The notes under the pieces are model-generated. The model was given only the letters and a program-made list of their open reading frames with translations. It was not told where the DNA came from and ran no database searches. This document shows positions 1-9,361 of a stretch of DNA of 64,000 nt, one piece after another. Every line of letters starts with the position of its first letter. Position 1 is the stretch's first letter. Made by a program: the position numbers and the translations under genes. The stretch lies in the NCBI GenBank assembly GCA_030849805.1, contig JASANZ010002264.1, forward strand, positions 62,001-126,000. Reading direction: 5' to 3'. The stretch comes from Sergeia podlipaevii. Taxonomy: Eukaryota > Euglenozoa > Kinetoplastea > Trypanosomatida > Trypanosomatidae.

Positions 1-1701
1 GCCTGGGCTTAACAATGCCGGAGAGACCGTCACCAGTGGAGCTAGTTCGCTTTCCCTGCCGTCGCCCTGGCAACGTTGTGGCGTGACGCAGCACGACAAT
101 GACTCTTGTGAGGCAGTGTGAGGCAACATTCTTAACAAAATGTCTCCACACGCAGAGGCCGCTTCAGCCACAATGCGCTCTCGCGCAGCCTCCTCGCGCA
201 ACTCCAGTTCACTCAGGATCACGTTATCTATCTCCTCCAGCATATCAGCCGTCAGTGCCCGCTCAGCCGCCAGTTCAGCTTCTAAGATGGCCACAGTATC
301 GACGCTCGCTGGCTGTGCCTCAGTGGGTGAAACAGCAGCCCGGGCAATATTCCGCTGCTGCTCAATCGCTAGAGCCTCCGTCGCGAGTTGCAGTTTCTCC
401 TCAAGTTCCTTCTTGGCGGCGATGAGCTCTTTAATGAGTCCTGCCCTGCAGTCTACCCGCTGTCTCGGAGAAGAATTTGGTGTAGTTGCAGAAGCATCCA
501 CCGCGCTCGTACCTACGGCCTCGTTGGGGTCTACGTGCATGTGCGCGTAAAGCTGAGAAGTACGATAAGACTGTGAAGGACTAGCTGCACGTGGTGACAG
601 ATGTCGCGATATTGAAGTTTGTCGAGTGATAGACAAAGAGCTGTTCCCAAGTGCACCACCAGCGCCAGCACTGCGTGCGTGTAACAGTAAACTTGGAGTG
701 GAAGGCAAAGAATTAACCCCAATGGATGATGTAAGGCCCAGCATAGTGTACGCCTCAGCCGTCATGCAGAGAGTGGAGCTTGCGCTAAAGGCAGTCATGG
801 AGCACGCCGATAGCATCTCCTTCAGGGAAGCGAGTTCCAAGGCAGTTCTCCATCGCTCTTCCGTTGCGTCTATCTCACGGCGTGATGCCGCCTCCTCTGC
901 CACTACAGTTTCAATGGCTATCGTCGCAAAGAACACCATCTCGCTGAGTCCACCATTGCGCAACAGAGAGAGCTCGTGGCTACTGCGCTGCAAGAGATCA
1001 TCAGTGCGCACCACTTCCGTGCGCAAGGCATGTATTTCACGTTCCCTCAGTAACGTCTGCTGTCTTAGCGATTCGGCAGAGTGGGAGAGGTGCTGGACAC
1101 TGTGCAGTGCCTGCTCACGGTCCTTCATAGCCTGATCAAGCTCAAGCCGGAGGGATTCAATTTCTTCGAGATACCCAAGCTCTGCTTTCTTCAAAGACTC
1201 GCGTAGCTGAGCAGTGCGCCGGCAGTGTCGGCACTCCACACTACTCATGCTGTGACTAGTGTCAAGTGACGCTGCGGCCGAGCGAGACCCAACCTCTGAC
1301 GGACAGCGTTGTCGGCGATTCGATTCGATCGAGCGCTGTGGTACAGGGGAGAGGTTGTGCACTATGAGGTCGTGTGTGATGCTGCAGTTGGACTTCTCTT
1401 CCTCACCTTCTCTCCCAGTGCGGCCAAGCGGGGAGGTGTACAATGAGTCCATAAGGCGCTGTGACGAGGTGTCCTCTTCACGCAAAGCAGAGGCCCACTT
1501 TGATGGCGTTATCGCGTCTATAGTTTCGCCTCTCACAAACTCTGAGGGAGCCATGAAGGCTCCTCCAACCCTTCCGACACGAGTCACAGCCTCCTCGCGC
1601 CAAACCTGTTGCCGGTGCTGCACCCTGGCTTGCAAGTGTTCACCACGCAGCTCGTCGTACTCATAATCGCTAGGTGAAGCGGGTTCTATGTTGCCCTGCA
1701 T
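1..1701 (-). CDS. Coiled-coil protein, C-terminus cut by window edge
   Basis: The minus-strand frame is open from an ATG at 1701 to the window edge, giving 567 codons without a stop, so the 3' end is missing. I do not recognise the family. Residues ~150-260 and ~430-530 are rich in E, L, R, A and Q with heptad-like spacing (for example LRESLKKAEL and IKELIAAKKELEEKL), which suggests two coiled-coil blocks around a Ser/Thr/Pro-rich linker. A CRHCRR cysteine pair precedes the first coil. No membrane segment or signal peptide is visible. The start is supported by a long T/C tract and an AG only 8 nt upstream. A cytoskeletal or scaffold role is only a guess from composition. Confidence 0.82.
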   Translation of the reverse strand, partial: MQGNIEPASPSDYEYDELRGEHLQARVQHRQQVWREEAVTRVGRVGGAFMAPSEFVRGETIDAITPSKWASALREEDTSSQRLMDSLYTSPLGRTGREGEEEKSNCSITHDLIVHNLSPVPQRSIESNRRQRCPSEVGSRSAAASLDTSHSMSSVECRHCRRTAQLRESLKKAELGYLEEIESLRLELDQAMKDREQALHSVQHLSHSAESLRQQTLLREREIHALRTEVVRTDDLLQRSSHELSLLRNGGLSEMVFFATIAIETVVAEEAASRREIDATEERWRTALELASLKEMLSACSMTAFSASSTLCMTAEAYTMLGLTSSIGVNSLPSTPSLLLHARSAGAGGALGNSSLSITRQTSISRHLSPRAASPSQSYRTSQLYAHMHVDPNEAVGTSAVDASATTPNSSPRQRVDCRAGLIKELIAAKKELEEKLQLATEALAIEQQRNIARAAVSPTEAQPASVDTVAILEAELAAERALTADMLEEIDNVILSELELREEAARERIVAEAASACGDILLRMLPHTASQESLSCCVTPQRCQGDGRESELAPLVTVSPALLSPG

Positions 1702-2432
1702 AGCTTCACCTCAAAAAGAAAAAAAAAGAAAAAAAAATAGCAAATAGAAGTTATATGAATATATATATATCTATGATTTATTGTTTGCTGAATGCAAGAA
1801 GTCAATTTGTAATATATGCAGTAAAAGTGCACCAAAAATATGAAAAAGAAAAGGCGTGCTTATCTTCTTCCTCCCTGCTATTAAGCGTCAAAACAGAAAG
1901 AAGAAACAAACAATACAATATATATATATATACATATATAGAAGATGAAGGAGGAGAATAAAGAAGAGTACTCCAAACTTTAAAAAAGAAGATGGAAGTA
2001 ACAAACAACAGAGGGCCTCGTCGACCTCTCTGGAACTAAAAAAAAAAAAAAATCAATACTATTGGATTCATTGCTTATTCATTATTATTATTTTTTAATT
2101 TGTGAGTAGTACGTTACAAAGAAAACTGTTAGCCAATAGGGTACACTTTGAATCCTTCCCCATCAAGGTAGCTTACACATAAGGAGTAATACAGTAGGGG
2201 AGGAAGGGGGGGGGGAGTCACATACACAGCTTATAGAGAAAGCAAAGATATAGAATCGAAAATGCCAATGAAATAGCGAAGTGCGTGGCACTAAACCTCT
2301 ACATCTCCATCCCTCCTTTGTCTTGCTGTATGACATAGTTTGAACTCAAACGCAAAGTGGTACCAACCTCTCTTAATATATATAAACAATAATAGAAATA
2401 ATAATAAGAATAATAAGGGAGATGCAGTTGCA
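1702..2432. other. Intergenic spacer with trans-splice signal
   Basis: This spacer is A/T-rich and holds no credible gene. On the minus strand a T-rich tract (about 1712-1738) is followed by AG at 1711-1710, giving the left gene an 8-nt 5'UTR. It also has an A15 run near 2038-2052, a G-run near 2205-2215 and short AT repeats. Confidence 0.6.
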
Positions 2433-4133
2433 TTAAAATCGCTCTGAGGCATAGCTGCCCCTTCCTCCACGTCGTCCGGATCCACTCCCGCGCAAATCGA
2501 CCCCACCTCGGCCGCGCTCATGTGTCGACGAAGATGGCTGCGCTGACTGCTGTTGCTGAGTAGCTGGTGGAGGTGGAGGTGGTGGCAGTTGCTGTGATGA
2601 GCCATTACTGCGCCAGCTCGCTGGAGTGGGTATGTGAGGTCCAGGTGCGCCATCACTGAGTGGCTGAAGGGGTACCACGCCACCACCGCCACGCCCAGCA
2701 CCACCACGCCCCGCATATGGAGAAGTTCCTGCAGCGCTACTGACGCCGCGGCCTCTGCCAAAGTACCCGCCTCCTCCACGTGACACAGGGCCACCACCTC
2801 TGTGTGAGGGTGGAGGTGCTGCCAGGGGACCTTGCCCAGGACCGTACGTGGGCAGCGAATCTATGTCAGGTGAACTTGGAGTGGCACCGCATACCATCTC
2901 GCGAACACCCCCACCAAGCTCCGCGCTCAGCAATAGGCCATCGCGGAGCTTCAGCACGCCGCTTGCGTGGATGGTGCGCAACTGGGGCTCCGTAAGGAAG
3001 ACGTGGTGTGCCAGCCACTCTACAGCGCAGGCAGCCATGCCCGGTGGCGGGCTCGTCGCGCCACTACGCCTAGAGACAGGAGGGAGTAGTCGCGCGCACC
3101 CAAACACCGCGGCGTGTGCCTGCAGCAAAAATATAATAAACACAGGTCCGCGCGTCTCGAGGGTGGCCATGAACTCCTCCTCGCTCGCAGTAGAGGTGTA
3201 GAACACGCTCTCCGTCACCGCAGCCTCCATCTCCTTCTCTGGCAAGTACACCAAGAAGTGAAACTTGCCGCTGTTCCCAGTGGGGCTCGCAGGACTATTG
3301 CGCAGATTGCTGCTGCGTGGTGGTGGATGAGGCGGTTGAGGCGCAGGCAGCGGCATATCGCGTGCCCCTCCGCCAATTGGTGCTATGCCGACCGTGCCGC
3401 CGCCAGGTCTCACAGGAGACCTAACAGAGCCCAACTGCTGCTGCTGAGCCAGTGAGCTCCTTGGCTGAGGAACAATGGGGCCCCCACTTGATGGGGAGAC
3501 TGAGCCGGAAGGGGGCGGCAGCCTCTGGGAAACGGCAGAACCAGCTTGCAGCGGAGGCGGAGGCGGCGGTGGCGGAGGCGGGGGAAAGAAAAGCCCAGGA
3601 TCGTGTGGTGTTGCCTTGAGCGGCATTCTCATGATTGGCTCGCGATCACTGTGCTCAATGTAGATGAAGTGCTTAGGGAAAAACTCCACTACTCTCGGCA
3701 CATGCAGCAGCTTCTTCTCGTCCTGCAGTACCACCCACCCTCGTCCCTTGCAGTCCACGTCCGGACCATGGAAAATATCTGCCACCTCAACCATGCCAAT
3801 CGTCTCGAAGAACTGTCCCAGCATGCGTGGTGTCGTGTTTGCCGGCAGATTCGATACGTATACGCACTTGTACTTCTTCACAGCAGGAAAAAGCAGGCCA
3901 GTGTCGGAATCCACGTAGAAGGCCTCGTAGTGGGCAAAAGGGAGCAGCTTGCGACGTGTAACGCCTTGCTCCTCAGGATCAGTGCACAGCTTGACCTCCT
4001 GTGCAGGCGTGTAACCTGGGTCATACAGCACTGTCCCCTCAGGGAAATAATGACGAAGGTGCAGCCTGCCGTCCTCCAGCAAGGAAAGCTTCTCGCCATT
4101 GACAAACACAAAGTGTGTGGTGTCTTCCGCCAT
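2433..4133 (-). CDS. RNA-binding protein: RRM, YTH-like domain, RG-rich tail
   Basis: A 566-residue protein. Residues ~88-160 form an RRM with RNP2-like CVYVSNLP and RNP1-like KGRGWVVL. A run of 14 prolines follows (184-194 region), then a Pro/Gly-rich linker. Residues ~290-415 align by eye with YTH domains: HFLVYL for the first strand, a helix ending SVFYTS, GPVFIIF then VFGCARLL for the central strands, VEWLAHHVF, QLRTI and RDG. The first cage Trp of YTH is Phe here (F311), and the second is not evident. The C-terminus is rich in RGG/GRG, typical of mRNA-binding proteins. It probably acts in mRNA fate, the main control level in trypanosomatids. The RRM and RG tail are clear; the YTH assignment is inference. 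Confidence 0.88.
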   Translation of the reverse strand: MAEDTTHFVFVNGEKLSLLEDGRLHLRHYFPEGTVLYDPGYTPAQEVKLCTDPEEQGVTRRKLLPFAHYEAFYVDSDTGLLFPAVKKYKCVYVSNLPANTTPRMLGQFFETIGMVEVADIFHGPDVDCKGRGWVVLQDEKKLLHVPRVVEFFPKHFIYIEHSDREPIMRMPLKATPHDPGLFFPPPPPPPPPPPLQAGSAVSQRLPPPSGSVSPSSGGPIVPQPRSSLAQQQQLGSVRSPVRPGGGTVGIAPIGGGARDMPLPAPQPPHPPPRSSNLRNSPASPTGNSGKFHFLVYLPEKEMEAAVTESVFYTSTASEEEFMATLETRGPVFIIFLLQAHAAVFGCARLLPPVSRRSGATSPPPGMAACAVEWLAHHVFLTEPQLRTIHASGVLKLRDGLLLSAELGGGVREMVCGATPSSPDIDSLPTYGPGQGPLAAPPPSHRGGGPVSRGGGGYFGRGRGVSSAAGTSPYAGRGGAGRGGGGVVPLQPLSDGAPGPHIPTPASWRSNGSSQQLPPPPPPPATQQQQSAQPSSSTHERGRGGVDLRGSGSGRRGGRGSYASERF

Positions 4134-4519
4134 CTTGACGTCCTAGTTATACTGAAGTAAAAGAAAAAAACAACAAGAATAGTAGTAGTGATTAATTTCT
4201 ATCTGTTTATTAACCGATCTAACGTTCCTTTTTTAAAAAATATACGAGAAGAAATATATGTGCAGCCCTCACTCAGTAGAAGATAGGATCTTACGAGTGT
4301 GCCGAAGTAACTACAAGGCGTACAGAAAAAAAAACCACCAAAAAAAAAAAGAAAATATATTATTCATTGAAAGTACTCATGACAGTCCACATTAACAAGC
4401 TGTAGCAAAAAGAAAAAAAAATGAACATGAGGCAGTGGTATTTAGTGTATCAACTAGGATATATATATATATATATATATATATCATTTACGTCTTAATC
4501 TTCACTACATAACGTGACT
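4134..4519. other. Intergenic spacer with (AT)13 microsatellite
   Basis: A/T-rich, no gene. An uninterrupted (AT)13 run at 4459-4484 lies in the presumed 3'UTR of the DPH6 gene. Several A-runs (T-runs on the transcribed strand) occur at 4326-4353. Confidence 0.6.
4152..4153 (-). promoter_or_regulatory. Predicted spliced-leader acceptor of the RRM/YTH-like gene
   Basis: On the minus strand a T-rich tract (about 4154-4176) ends in CAG. It is the first AG after the tract and lies 18 nt before the ATG at 4133. This is the classical trans-splicing layout and supports that start. Confidence 0.6.
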
Positions 4520-5422
4520 TTAATCGCTGATGTGATTAGGAAACTGCAAGTCCCCATTGCGGATTTGCTCTAGAATGGCAGATGCCTCAGCCTTCTCCTC
4601 CTCCGTCTTGGGCACGTGGCGCACCGTGAGTCTGCAGTGGCCGGATCGAGAGTAGTCGTTATCGTCCACAATAACAATCTTCAGTGAATCCACTTCAAGG
4701 CGCTCCGTCTTATAGAGCGGGCAATCAAGTACAATAGTTTCAAACTCTCCGCCCTCACCAGCCATGTGAGAGCCGCATTCCGCTTCAAGTTTCTCCAGTG
4801 TGGGTCGCATTTCCATTAATGTTCTACCAATGTGCTTGCTTGGGTCAAGACCGTAGGACGCCGTCTTCACAAGAATGGCGCATACGTGGGTCGCAGCGGC
4901 CATGTCAAGCACCTCCACCGCACTGCAATGCCACAGATACGCGAGAGAGGATATGCCGAGACGACGACAAACGTTTTCAACACGATGACGCTGATAATTG
5001 GATAAGATCGCGCCGGAAGTCACACCCACCACTTCAGGAAACTCCTCCTTCACTGACTTGAGAAGCTGGAAGAGGGTCTCCACCTCGTCTGCTTCTGAGC
5101 GCGGCTCTGTGTAAAGAAGCGATTGATCACGAGACTGTCCTTCACACACAATGGTACGCCGCAACGGCACCCCCATACATTCCGCAATGTGCTGCACTAC
5201 TTCATAGCCAACTGTCTGAAACATGTAAGAATCGATTTCGCTGATGGTACTATCAATATGAGACGAGCCGCATATTTGCTTACCCGTCATCTCCTGCTGC
5301 TGTGCCGGAGTACCAGGGGCAATGTTTACAATTACTGTTGGCTCATAGCCATGCTGATAGGCGGCAAGAATTGCCAAGATGCTATCCTTGCCACCAGAGA
5401 CAAGTGCAATTGTCTTCTTCAT
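4520..5422 (-). CDS. DPH6: Diphthine--ammonia ligase (diphthamide synthesis)
   Basis: A 300-residue protein of the ATP-pyrophosphatase (PP-loop) family. It carries out the last step of diphthamide formation on translation elongation factor 2, the ATP- and ammonium-dependent amidation of diphthine, in the cytosol. The PP-loop SGGKDS is at residues 9-14, and the family motif GEGGEFET at 222-229 is intact. EGQSRDQ and the GVTSGAILSNYQRHRVE block (133-149) also match DPH6. The length matches the archaeal-type stand-alone ligase domain; the C-terminal RidA-like domains of fungal DPH6 are absent. The start at 5422 puts the P-loop at the usual distance from the N-terminus. All visible active-site motifs are present, so it is probably active. 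Confidence 0.93.
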   Translation of the reverse strand: MKKTIALVSGGKDSILAILAAYQHGYEPTVIVNIAPGTPAQQQEMTGKQICGSSHIDSTISEIDSYMFQTVGYEVVQHIAECMGVPLRRTIVCEGQSRDQSLLYTEPRSEADEVETLFQLLKSVKEEFPEVVGVTSGAILSNYQRHRVENVCRRLGISSLAYLWHCSAVEVLDMAAATHVCAILVKTASYGLDPSKHIGRTLMEMRPTLEKLEAECGSHMAGEGGEFETIVLDCPLYKTERLEVDSLKIVIVDDNDYSRSGHCRLTVRHVPKTEEEKAEASAILEQIRNGDLQFPNHISD

Positions 5423-5794
5423 GTAAGGGGGCTGCTATTCCTTTCTTCCTTTGATTTATTTATTTATTTCCTCTTTTTTTATGAGCTTGTGTTGCAGTGA
5501 GAGGAGTTACAAAAATATAGGAAAAAGAAATTGAAAAAAATAAAAAAAAGTAGCACCAGCAGCACACTTTTCATGACGCATTTGTATACAAGTGAATACT
5601 GAGAACATTAAAACCCCCAAAAAAGGTCGCCATAAAAAAAAAGCTCCTTTGCTCTTTGCGATTCAATATCAAAAGTCGATGTGATACCAATAACGTACAA
5701 GGCGATACATACTGCCATTGCCTATCGAAACAATAGCATAGCAAAAAAAAGGAGAAGTACAACTCTCTCTCTATCCCCTCCTTCCCCCTCCCCC
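5423..5794. other. Intergenic spacer, 5' leader of DPH6
   Basis: No gene seen. On the minus strand, T-rich DNA at about 5515-5555 precedes an AG at 5487-5486, a plausible splice acceptor giving a leader of about 63 nt for DPH6. Confidence 0.5.
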
Positions 5795-6037
5795 TTAAGC
5801 TTTCGAAGTCGCCAGTGTCGTATGAGCGTGGTAGGTTTCATATGTCAAGGCACACGCACAGGCACCCGCAAATACGCTACGAAAAATGCAGTTATCCACC
5901 TCTTGGAGCAAAAAGACGGCGGCGATAATAGCGCATCCACGCGCCTGCGCACGGGAGAAAATAGCAAAGCCTCGCTTCTGTGGCCCCTCTTGATCCACTG
6001 CAGGAGATTGGCCCTGAGGCAAGTCAGCGGCAGTCAT
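5795..6037 (-). CDS. Small hydrophobic protein (80 aa)
   Basis: An 80-codon frame that I think is a real gene. Its base composition is balanced like the neighbouring genes, whereas the flanks are A/T-rich. Just upstream on the coding strand is a clear C/T tract (about 6051-6076) followed by AG at 6050-6049 and again at 6042-6041, a few bases before the ATG. The product has a polar N-terminus and two hydrophobic stretches at about 34-45 and 50-65 (GCAIIAAVFLL and FAGACACALTY). This suggests a small membrane protein, possibly organellar. There is a faint resemblance to Tim17/22/23-type segments, too weak to name the family. Confidence 0.6.
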   Translation of the reverse strand: MTAADLPQGQSPAVDQEGPQKRGFAIFSRAQARGCAIIAAVFLLQEVDNCIFRSVFAGACACALTYETYHAHTTLATSKA

Positions 6038-6557
6038 TGCCTAATGTGCTCCACAGGAAACAGAAAGGAAGAGGGAGGGGGATGCAAAGTAAATAACCTA
6101 GCTTGCTGTATGGGTAGTAATACTTAAAAGCAACAGAAAAAACATTAATTTTCAAATCAAAAAGGAAATGTAAAGAATAAATGAGAAAAGGGGGGAAAAA
6201 AAGCAGGTGATTGGAACGCATTTAAAAAAACAATTTATAAATGGAAAGGAACAAAGGTACAACAAAACAGCAACCTATGTATCAGTAGATAAGAAGACAA
6301 GGGTGAACTCTCCTTTCTTTAATAACATTCTTAAAAAAAACACGTATCAGCCTCCCTTTGTGTGGAGAAGCATCCATTAATGTCGCATGCCATAGCACAC
6401 CCATGCGCACACAAAGACACATACTTCCCACTTCAAAAAAAAAAAAAATACAGTTCATTTGCTCCTCTGCATTTTGAGTATCAAAGAGTCACACAAAGAG
6501 AGAGAGAGAGTTATTGTTGATGATTCTACACAGACACGAAAGGAAACTTTCAGCTAC
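6038..6557. other. Intergenic spacer
   Basis: Holds the polypyrimidine tract and acceptor of the 80-residue gene at its left end. It also has a 14-base A-run near 6436-6449 and a GA repeat at about 6496-6510. No other gene seen. Confidence 0.55.
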
Positions 6558-9353
6558 CTACTTGCGGCTCCGCTTAGACGATCCACTGACGTGTCTGCGG
6601 TTGTCTTCGCCGTGTCTAGAACTACCACCACGCGATGACTTGTCGCCGTGCCGCTTACGCGGTGACCGCAGTGGCGAAGACGCATCCCCCTTGCGGCGAC
6701 GCCCACTGCTGGTGTTGATGCTGCTGTTTCCACCTACATTGTCAGCAAACCTGAAGGACTTGCTCAACCTGCGAGAAGACCCGAACCTCCTGTCACCGTC
6801 ATCAGATGACGGGGACTCACTGGATGTGTCGTCGCTTCTTACAGGACCGCGACCTTCAGCACCAAGCAGTAGCGAGGCGTAGGTACTTGAGCCGTAGTCC
6901 ATAGGGCCAGCAAAGCTATCCGCTAGTGGACTCCCGGCAGCAGCCGCAACGGCATCTGCTGCAAGAGCGACCGTATCCCTGACTGGGTATATAAATAACT
7001 GGGTACCCGCGTACTCAATGAACTGCACTCTCACAAAAGCAGCCGCATCAGCAGCGGTGGCAAAGGAGCACGTGACACCCATTCCCTCCACGCGCACCGT
7101 AGCGCCTGAGTCCGGGCCAAGCAGAGGAAGACGCTGTAAGAAGGCAACGAGGCTGTTGAGATCCCCTGCGCTGATCTGATACGCAGGTAAGAAGCACTTG
7201 GTGTAGTCTCCACCACTGGTACCACTTGATGAACTGCTTGACGCAACAACAATGGGGCCCGCAATGGGAAGAGGGCGAGGGGGTGAAGAGGGACGAGGAA
7301 ACAGACTGCTGGCTGAGCTGCTCGAGAGCGGCGGGGGTGGCGGCGGTGGTGAGGAGGCAGCAGCGACCGGCGAAGGAGGACGTGGCAGCCAAGAGCCTCC
7401 TTCAGACGGTGGGGCTGGAAATATTGCTATGGGTAGCAGTTCTAGCGGTGTTGAAATTGGTAGTGGCGGCGGCAGAAGCGATGGAGCCACAGTGGGAGAG
7501 CGCTCTTCACTGCACGACCGCAACAGTTTCCCCTCTACGTTCTTCAAATGTTCCGCCCACTCTGCGTCCTCTACAGACGGCGCGGCAGCAACAGACTCGC
7601 TAGCGGAAGGCACTGCTGCTGTCTTACCCACAGATATAGCAACTGGAGGTGTTTGGACAGAAAGAGAAACAGTGCCAACTCCAACATCTCCACCTTGCAA
7701 CGAAGCCTCAGCAGTCACCGCCTCCAGTTCTTCAGTGCCAACGCGTGCATGAGCAAGTCGCGGTCTGCACATTTGTGTTCCGGCGTCGCGATGCGTGCGC
7801 AGCCGGCGGGCACGTGTGACTTGCTCCAATGAGTAGGAGAACTGTGCTGCTGTGAGCATCATGTGCGCAGACACCGCATCACGATCCCTCTTGCGTTCAT
7901 TTCTAAACAGCGCTATCGTTGACCCTCGCACCACACCTGCAGTCCCAACGCTAGAGGACATTAAACTGATCTTTAGTGTGCCGCCTAACAAGGTGCGCAG
8001 CCGCACGGCAGTTGCTGACTCCGATTCTGCCACAAGAAATGTCTCAGGAGAAAAACCGTGGCTCCGCGCAATCTGTAGGAATTGACTAAACAACAGCGGC
8101 TTAGCATCCGCGGGGGGCAGCATTGCGCAGAGCAACGCCCCAGATGTTCGCAGACACTCCGCAAGTGCTGCAGTAGAGTCGCCAATAGCATCAGCAGGAG
8201 ACCCAGTAGGAGGTGTGGGCAGCAGTCGCAAAGCCTGACAGGAGAGCTGCACCCACCCGACACCTACCTTTGTTGCTAGAGCGGCAGTGAGAGTGGTGGG
8301 GCCAGCAATGGGCACCGGCGGCGGCGGAAGCCGAGAAGGAGGAGGAAGTGACTGATCCGGTGTCGCAGCGCCGTCTCCTGGCGCTCTGCCCCTCACGCAT
8401 TTCTTAGTGTCGCTGTCACTACTGTCCTCAGACGATGGCGAGCTTCCCGGAGGCATATCATCCTTCCTTACATTGTCAGGTGCGGCCTCATTGCCTTTAG
8501 AGTCCGCATCGCTGTAGCTGGTGCTGCTACTATTGCTGCTGCCATCACTTCCAGACTCGCTGCTAGTGTCATCACTGTCCTCCTCCCCGTCATCATCAGA
8601 GCCATACAGGCCAGGACCCACGCGTGCCGCCTTTGGAGGAGCTGAGATGATGTGAGTAGCAGTGGAGACTTCAGTCACAAAAGCTCCGCCATGAGCGGCA
8701 ATAAGCAGCGCGAGGGTAGCAAACCCCTCGTACGCAGCCGCGTCAGCAGGATCCATAAAGAAGCGGCAGAATTGAAATAAGCTGCACGCGGATAGCGCAG
8801 TACAACTGGCAACGGGGGTACCGGGGTAGCGCACGCGCCACTCCGCCAGCGTGATGCACCTGCACAAGGCGTACAGAAGTGCCATGGAGTCAAAAGAGGG
8901 CTCTTCATGCTGGACAGAAACAATTTGCTGCGCCAGCAGCGGGTGCCAGCGACTTGGAGTGCCATAGCCTACGCCACTGAGCACTAGCACCGAATTGCTA
9001 TACCATGTAGGGTCGCAGCTCACACTCTTCAAGGTCAGTACCTCTCCACTGCCTGGAGTGCACATCACAACACGCACGTCAGTGACATAGTCGGTAAGAC
9101 CAAAGAGGGATAGCACACTCTGTGCCACACTCCTCTTCCAGTGAGTGATAATGTGAATTTGGTTTCCCGTGGCTCGCACTGTCTGCAAGAACAGGCTAGC
9201 GTTAGGGAAAGACATCACACGCATTTCAACGCCATCGGCGTCTAATGCCGCCACGCGCGGGCATCCTGGCTTTCCTTCCGGCACGGCACTCTCCACATTT
9301 CTAAATGTAACAAGAGCATCTATGGACACAAAAAAATGTATGCCACCCCACAT
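6558..9353 (-). CDS. Large nuclear-type protein with degenerate FCP1-like and BRCT-like regions
   Basis: 931 residues from the first ATG at 9353. The frame is open further upstream but contains no ATG there. Residues ~5-150 resemble the FCP1/SCP (HAD) phosphatase domain: FVSIDALVTF at motif I, a FLQTV...IHIIT segment at motif II, then a helix and VLVLSG near the motif III position. The DxDxT nucleophile motif reads DALVT and the DD pair is not seen, so catalysis is unlikely. Residues ~206-240 resemble a BRCT repeat (LALLIAAHGGAFVTEVS, then THII), matching the FCP1 domain order. A long Ser/Asp/Glu tract, Pro-rich regions and an RS/KR-rich tail (SPLRSPRKRH, SGSSKRSRK) suggest a nuclear protein, perhaps linked to transcription or splicing. 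The family call is tentative. Confidence 0.85.
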   Translation of the reverse strand: MWGGIHFFVSIDALVTFRNVESAVPEGKPGCPRVAALDADGVEMRVMSFPNASLFLQTVRATGNQIHIITHWKRSVAQSVLSLFGLTDYVTDVRVVMCTPGSGEVLTLKSVSCDPTWYSNSVLVLSGVGYGTPSRWHPLLAQQIVSVQHEEPSFDSMALLYALCRCITLAEWRVRYPGTPVASCTALSACSLFQFCRFFMDPADAAAYEGFATLALLIAAHGGAFVTEVSTATHIISAPPKAARVGPGLYGSDDDGEEDSDDTSSESGSDGSSNSSSTSYSDADSKGNEAAPDNVRKDDMPPGSSPSSEDSSDSDTKKCVRGRAPGDGAATPDQSLPPPSRLPPPPVPIAGPTTLTAALATKVGVGWVQLSCQALRLLPTPPTGSPADAIGDSTAALAECLRTSGALLCAMLPPADAKPLLFSQFLQIARSHGFSPETFLVAESESATAVRLRTLLGGTLKISLMSSSVGTAGVVRGSTIALFRNERKRDRDAVSAHMMLTAAQFSYSLEQVTRARRLRTHRDAGTQMCRPRLAHARVGTEELEAVTAEASLQGGDVGVGTVSLSVQTPPVAISVGKTAAVPSASESVAAAPSVEDAEWAEHLKNVEGKLLRSCSEERSPTVAPSLLPPPLPISTPLELLPIAIFPAPPSEGGSWLPRPPSPVAAASSPPPPPPPLSSSSASSLFPRPSSPPRPLPIAGPIVVASSSSSSGTSGGDYTKCFLPAYQISAGDLNSLVAFLQRLPLLGPDSGATVRVEGMGVTCSFATAADAAAFVRVQFIEYAGTQLFIYPVRDTVALAADAVAAAAGSPLADSFAGPMDYGSSTYASLLLGAEGRGPVRSDDTSSESPSSDDGDRRFGSSRRLSKSFRFADNVGGNSSINTSSGRRRKGDASSPLRSPRKRHGDKSSRGGSSRHGEDNRRHVSGSSKRSRK

Positions 9354-9361
9354 ACTTGCAT
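9320..9361 (-). promoter_or_regulatory. Upstream ATG overlapping the main start
   Basis: In the leader of the FCP1/BRCT-like gene an ATG at 9361 opens a 13-codon frame ending in TAG at 9322-9320. It overlaps the main ATG at 9353 in another frame. If the mRNA is spliced at any AG upstream of it (candidates 9416-9415, 9402-9401, 9373-9372), this uORF would be expected to lower translation of the main frame. Confidence 0.4.

Noticed and set aside
2291..2797. 168-codon minus-strand frame overlapping the 3' end of the RRM/YTH-like gene in another frame
   Set aside because: Gene-like only because it reads the GC-rich coding DNA out of phase; its own end is a Leu/Phe-rich reading of A/T repeats.
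3546..4160. 204-codon plus-strand frame
   Set aside because: Antisense shadow of the RRM region; no recognisable domain.
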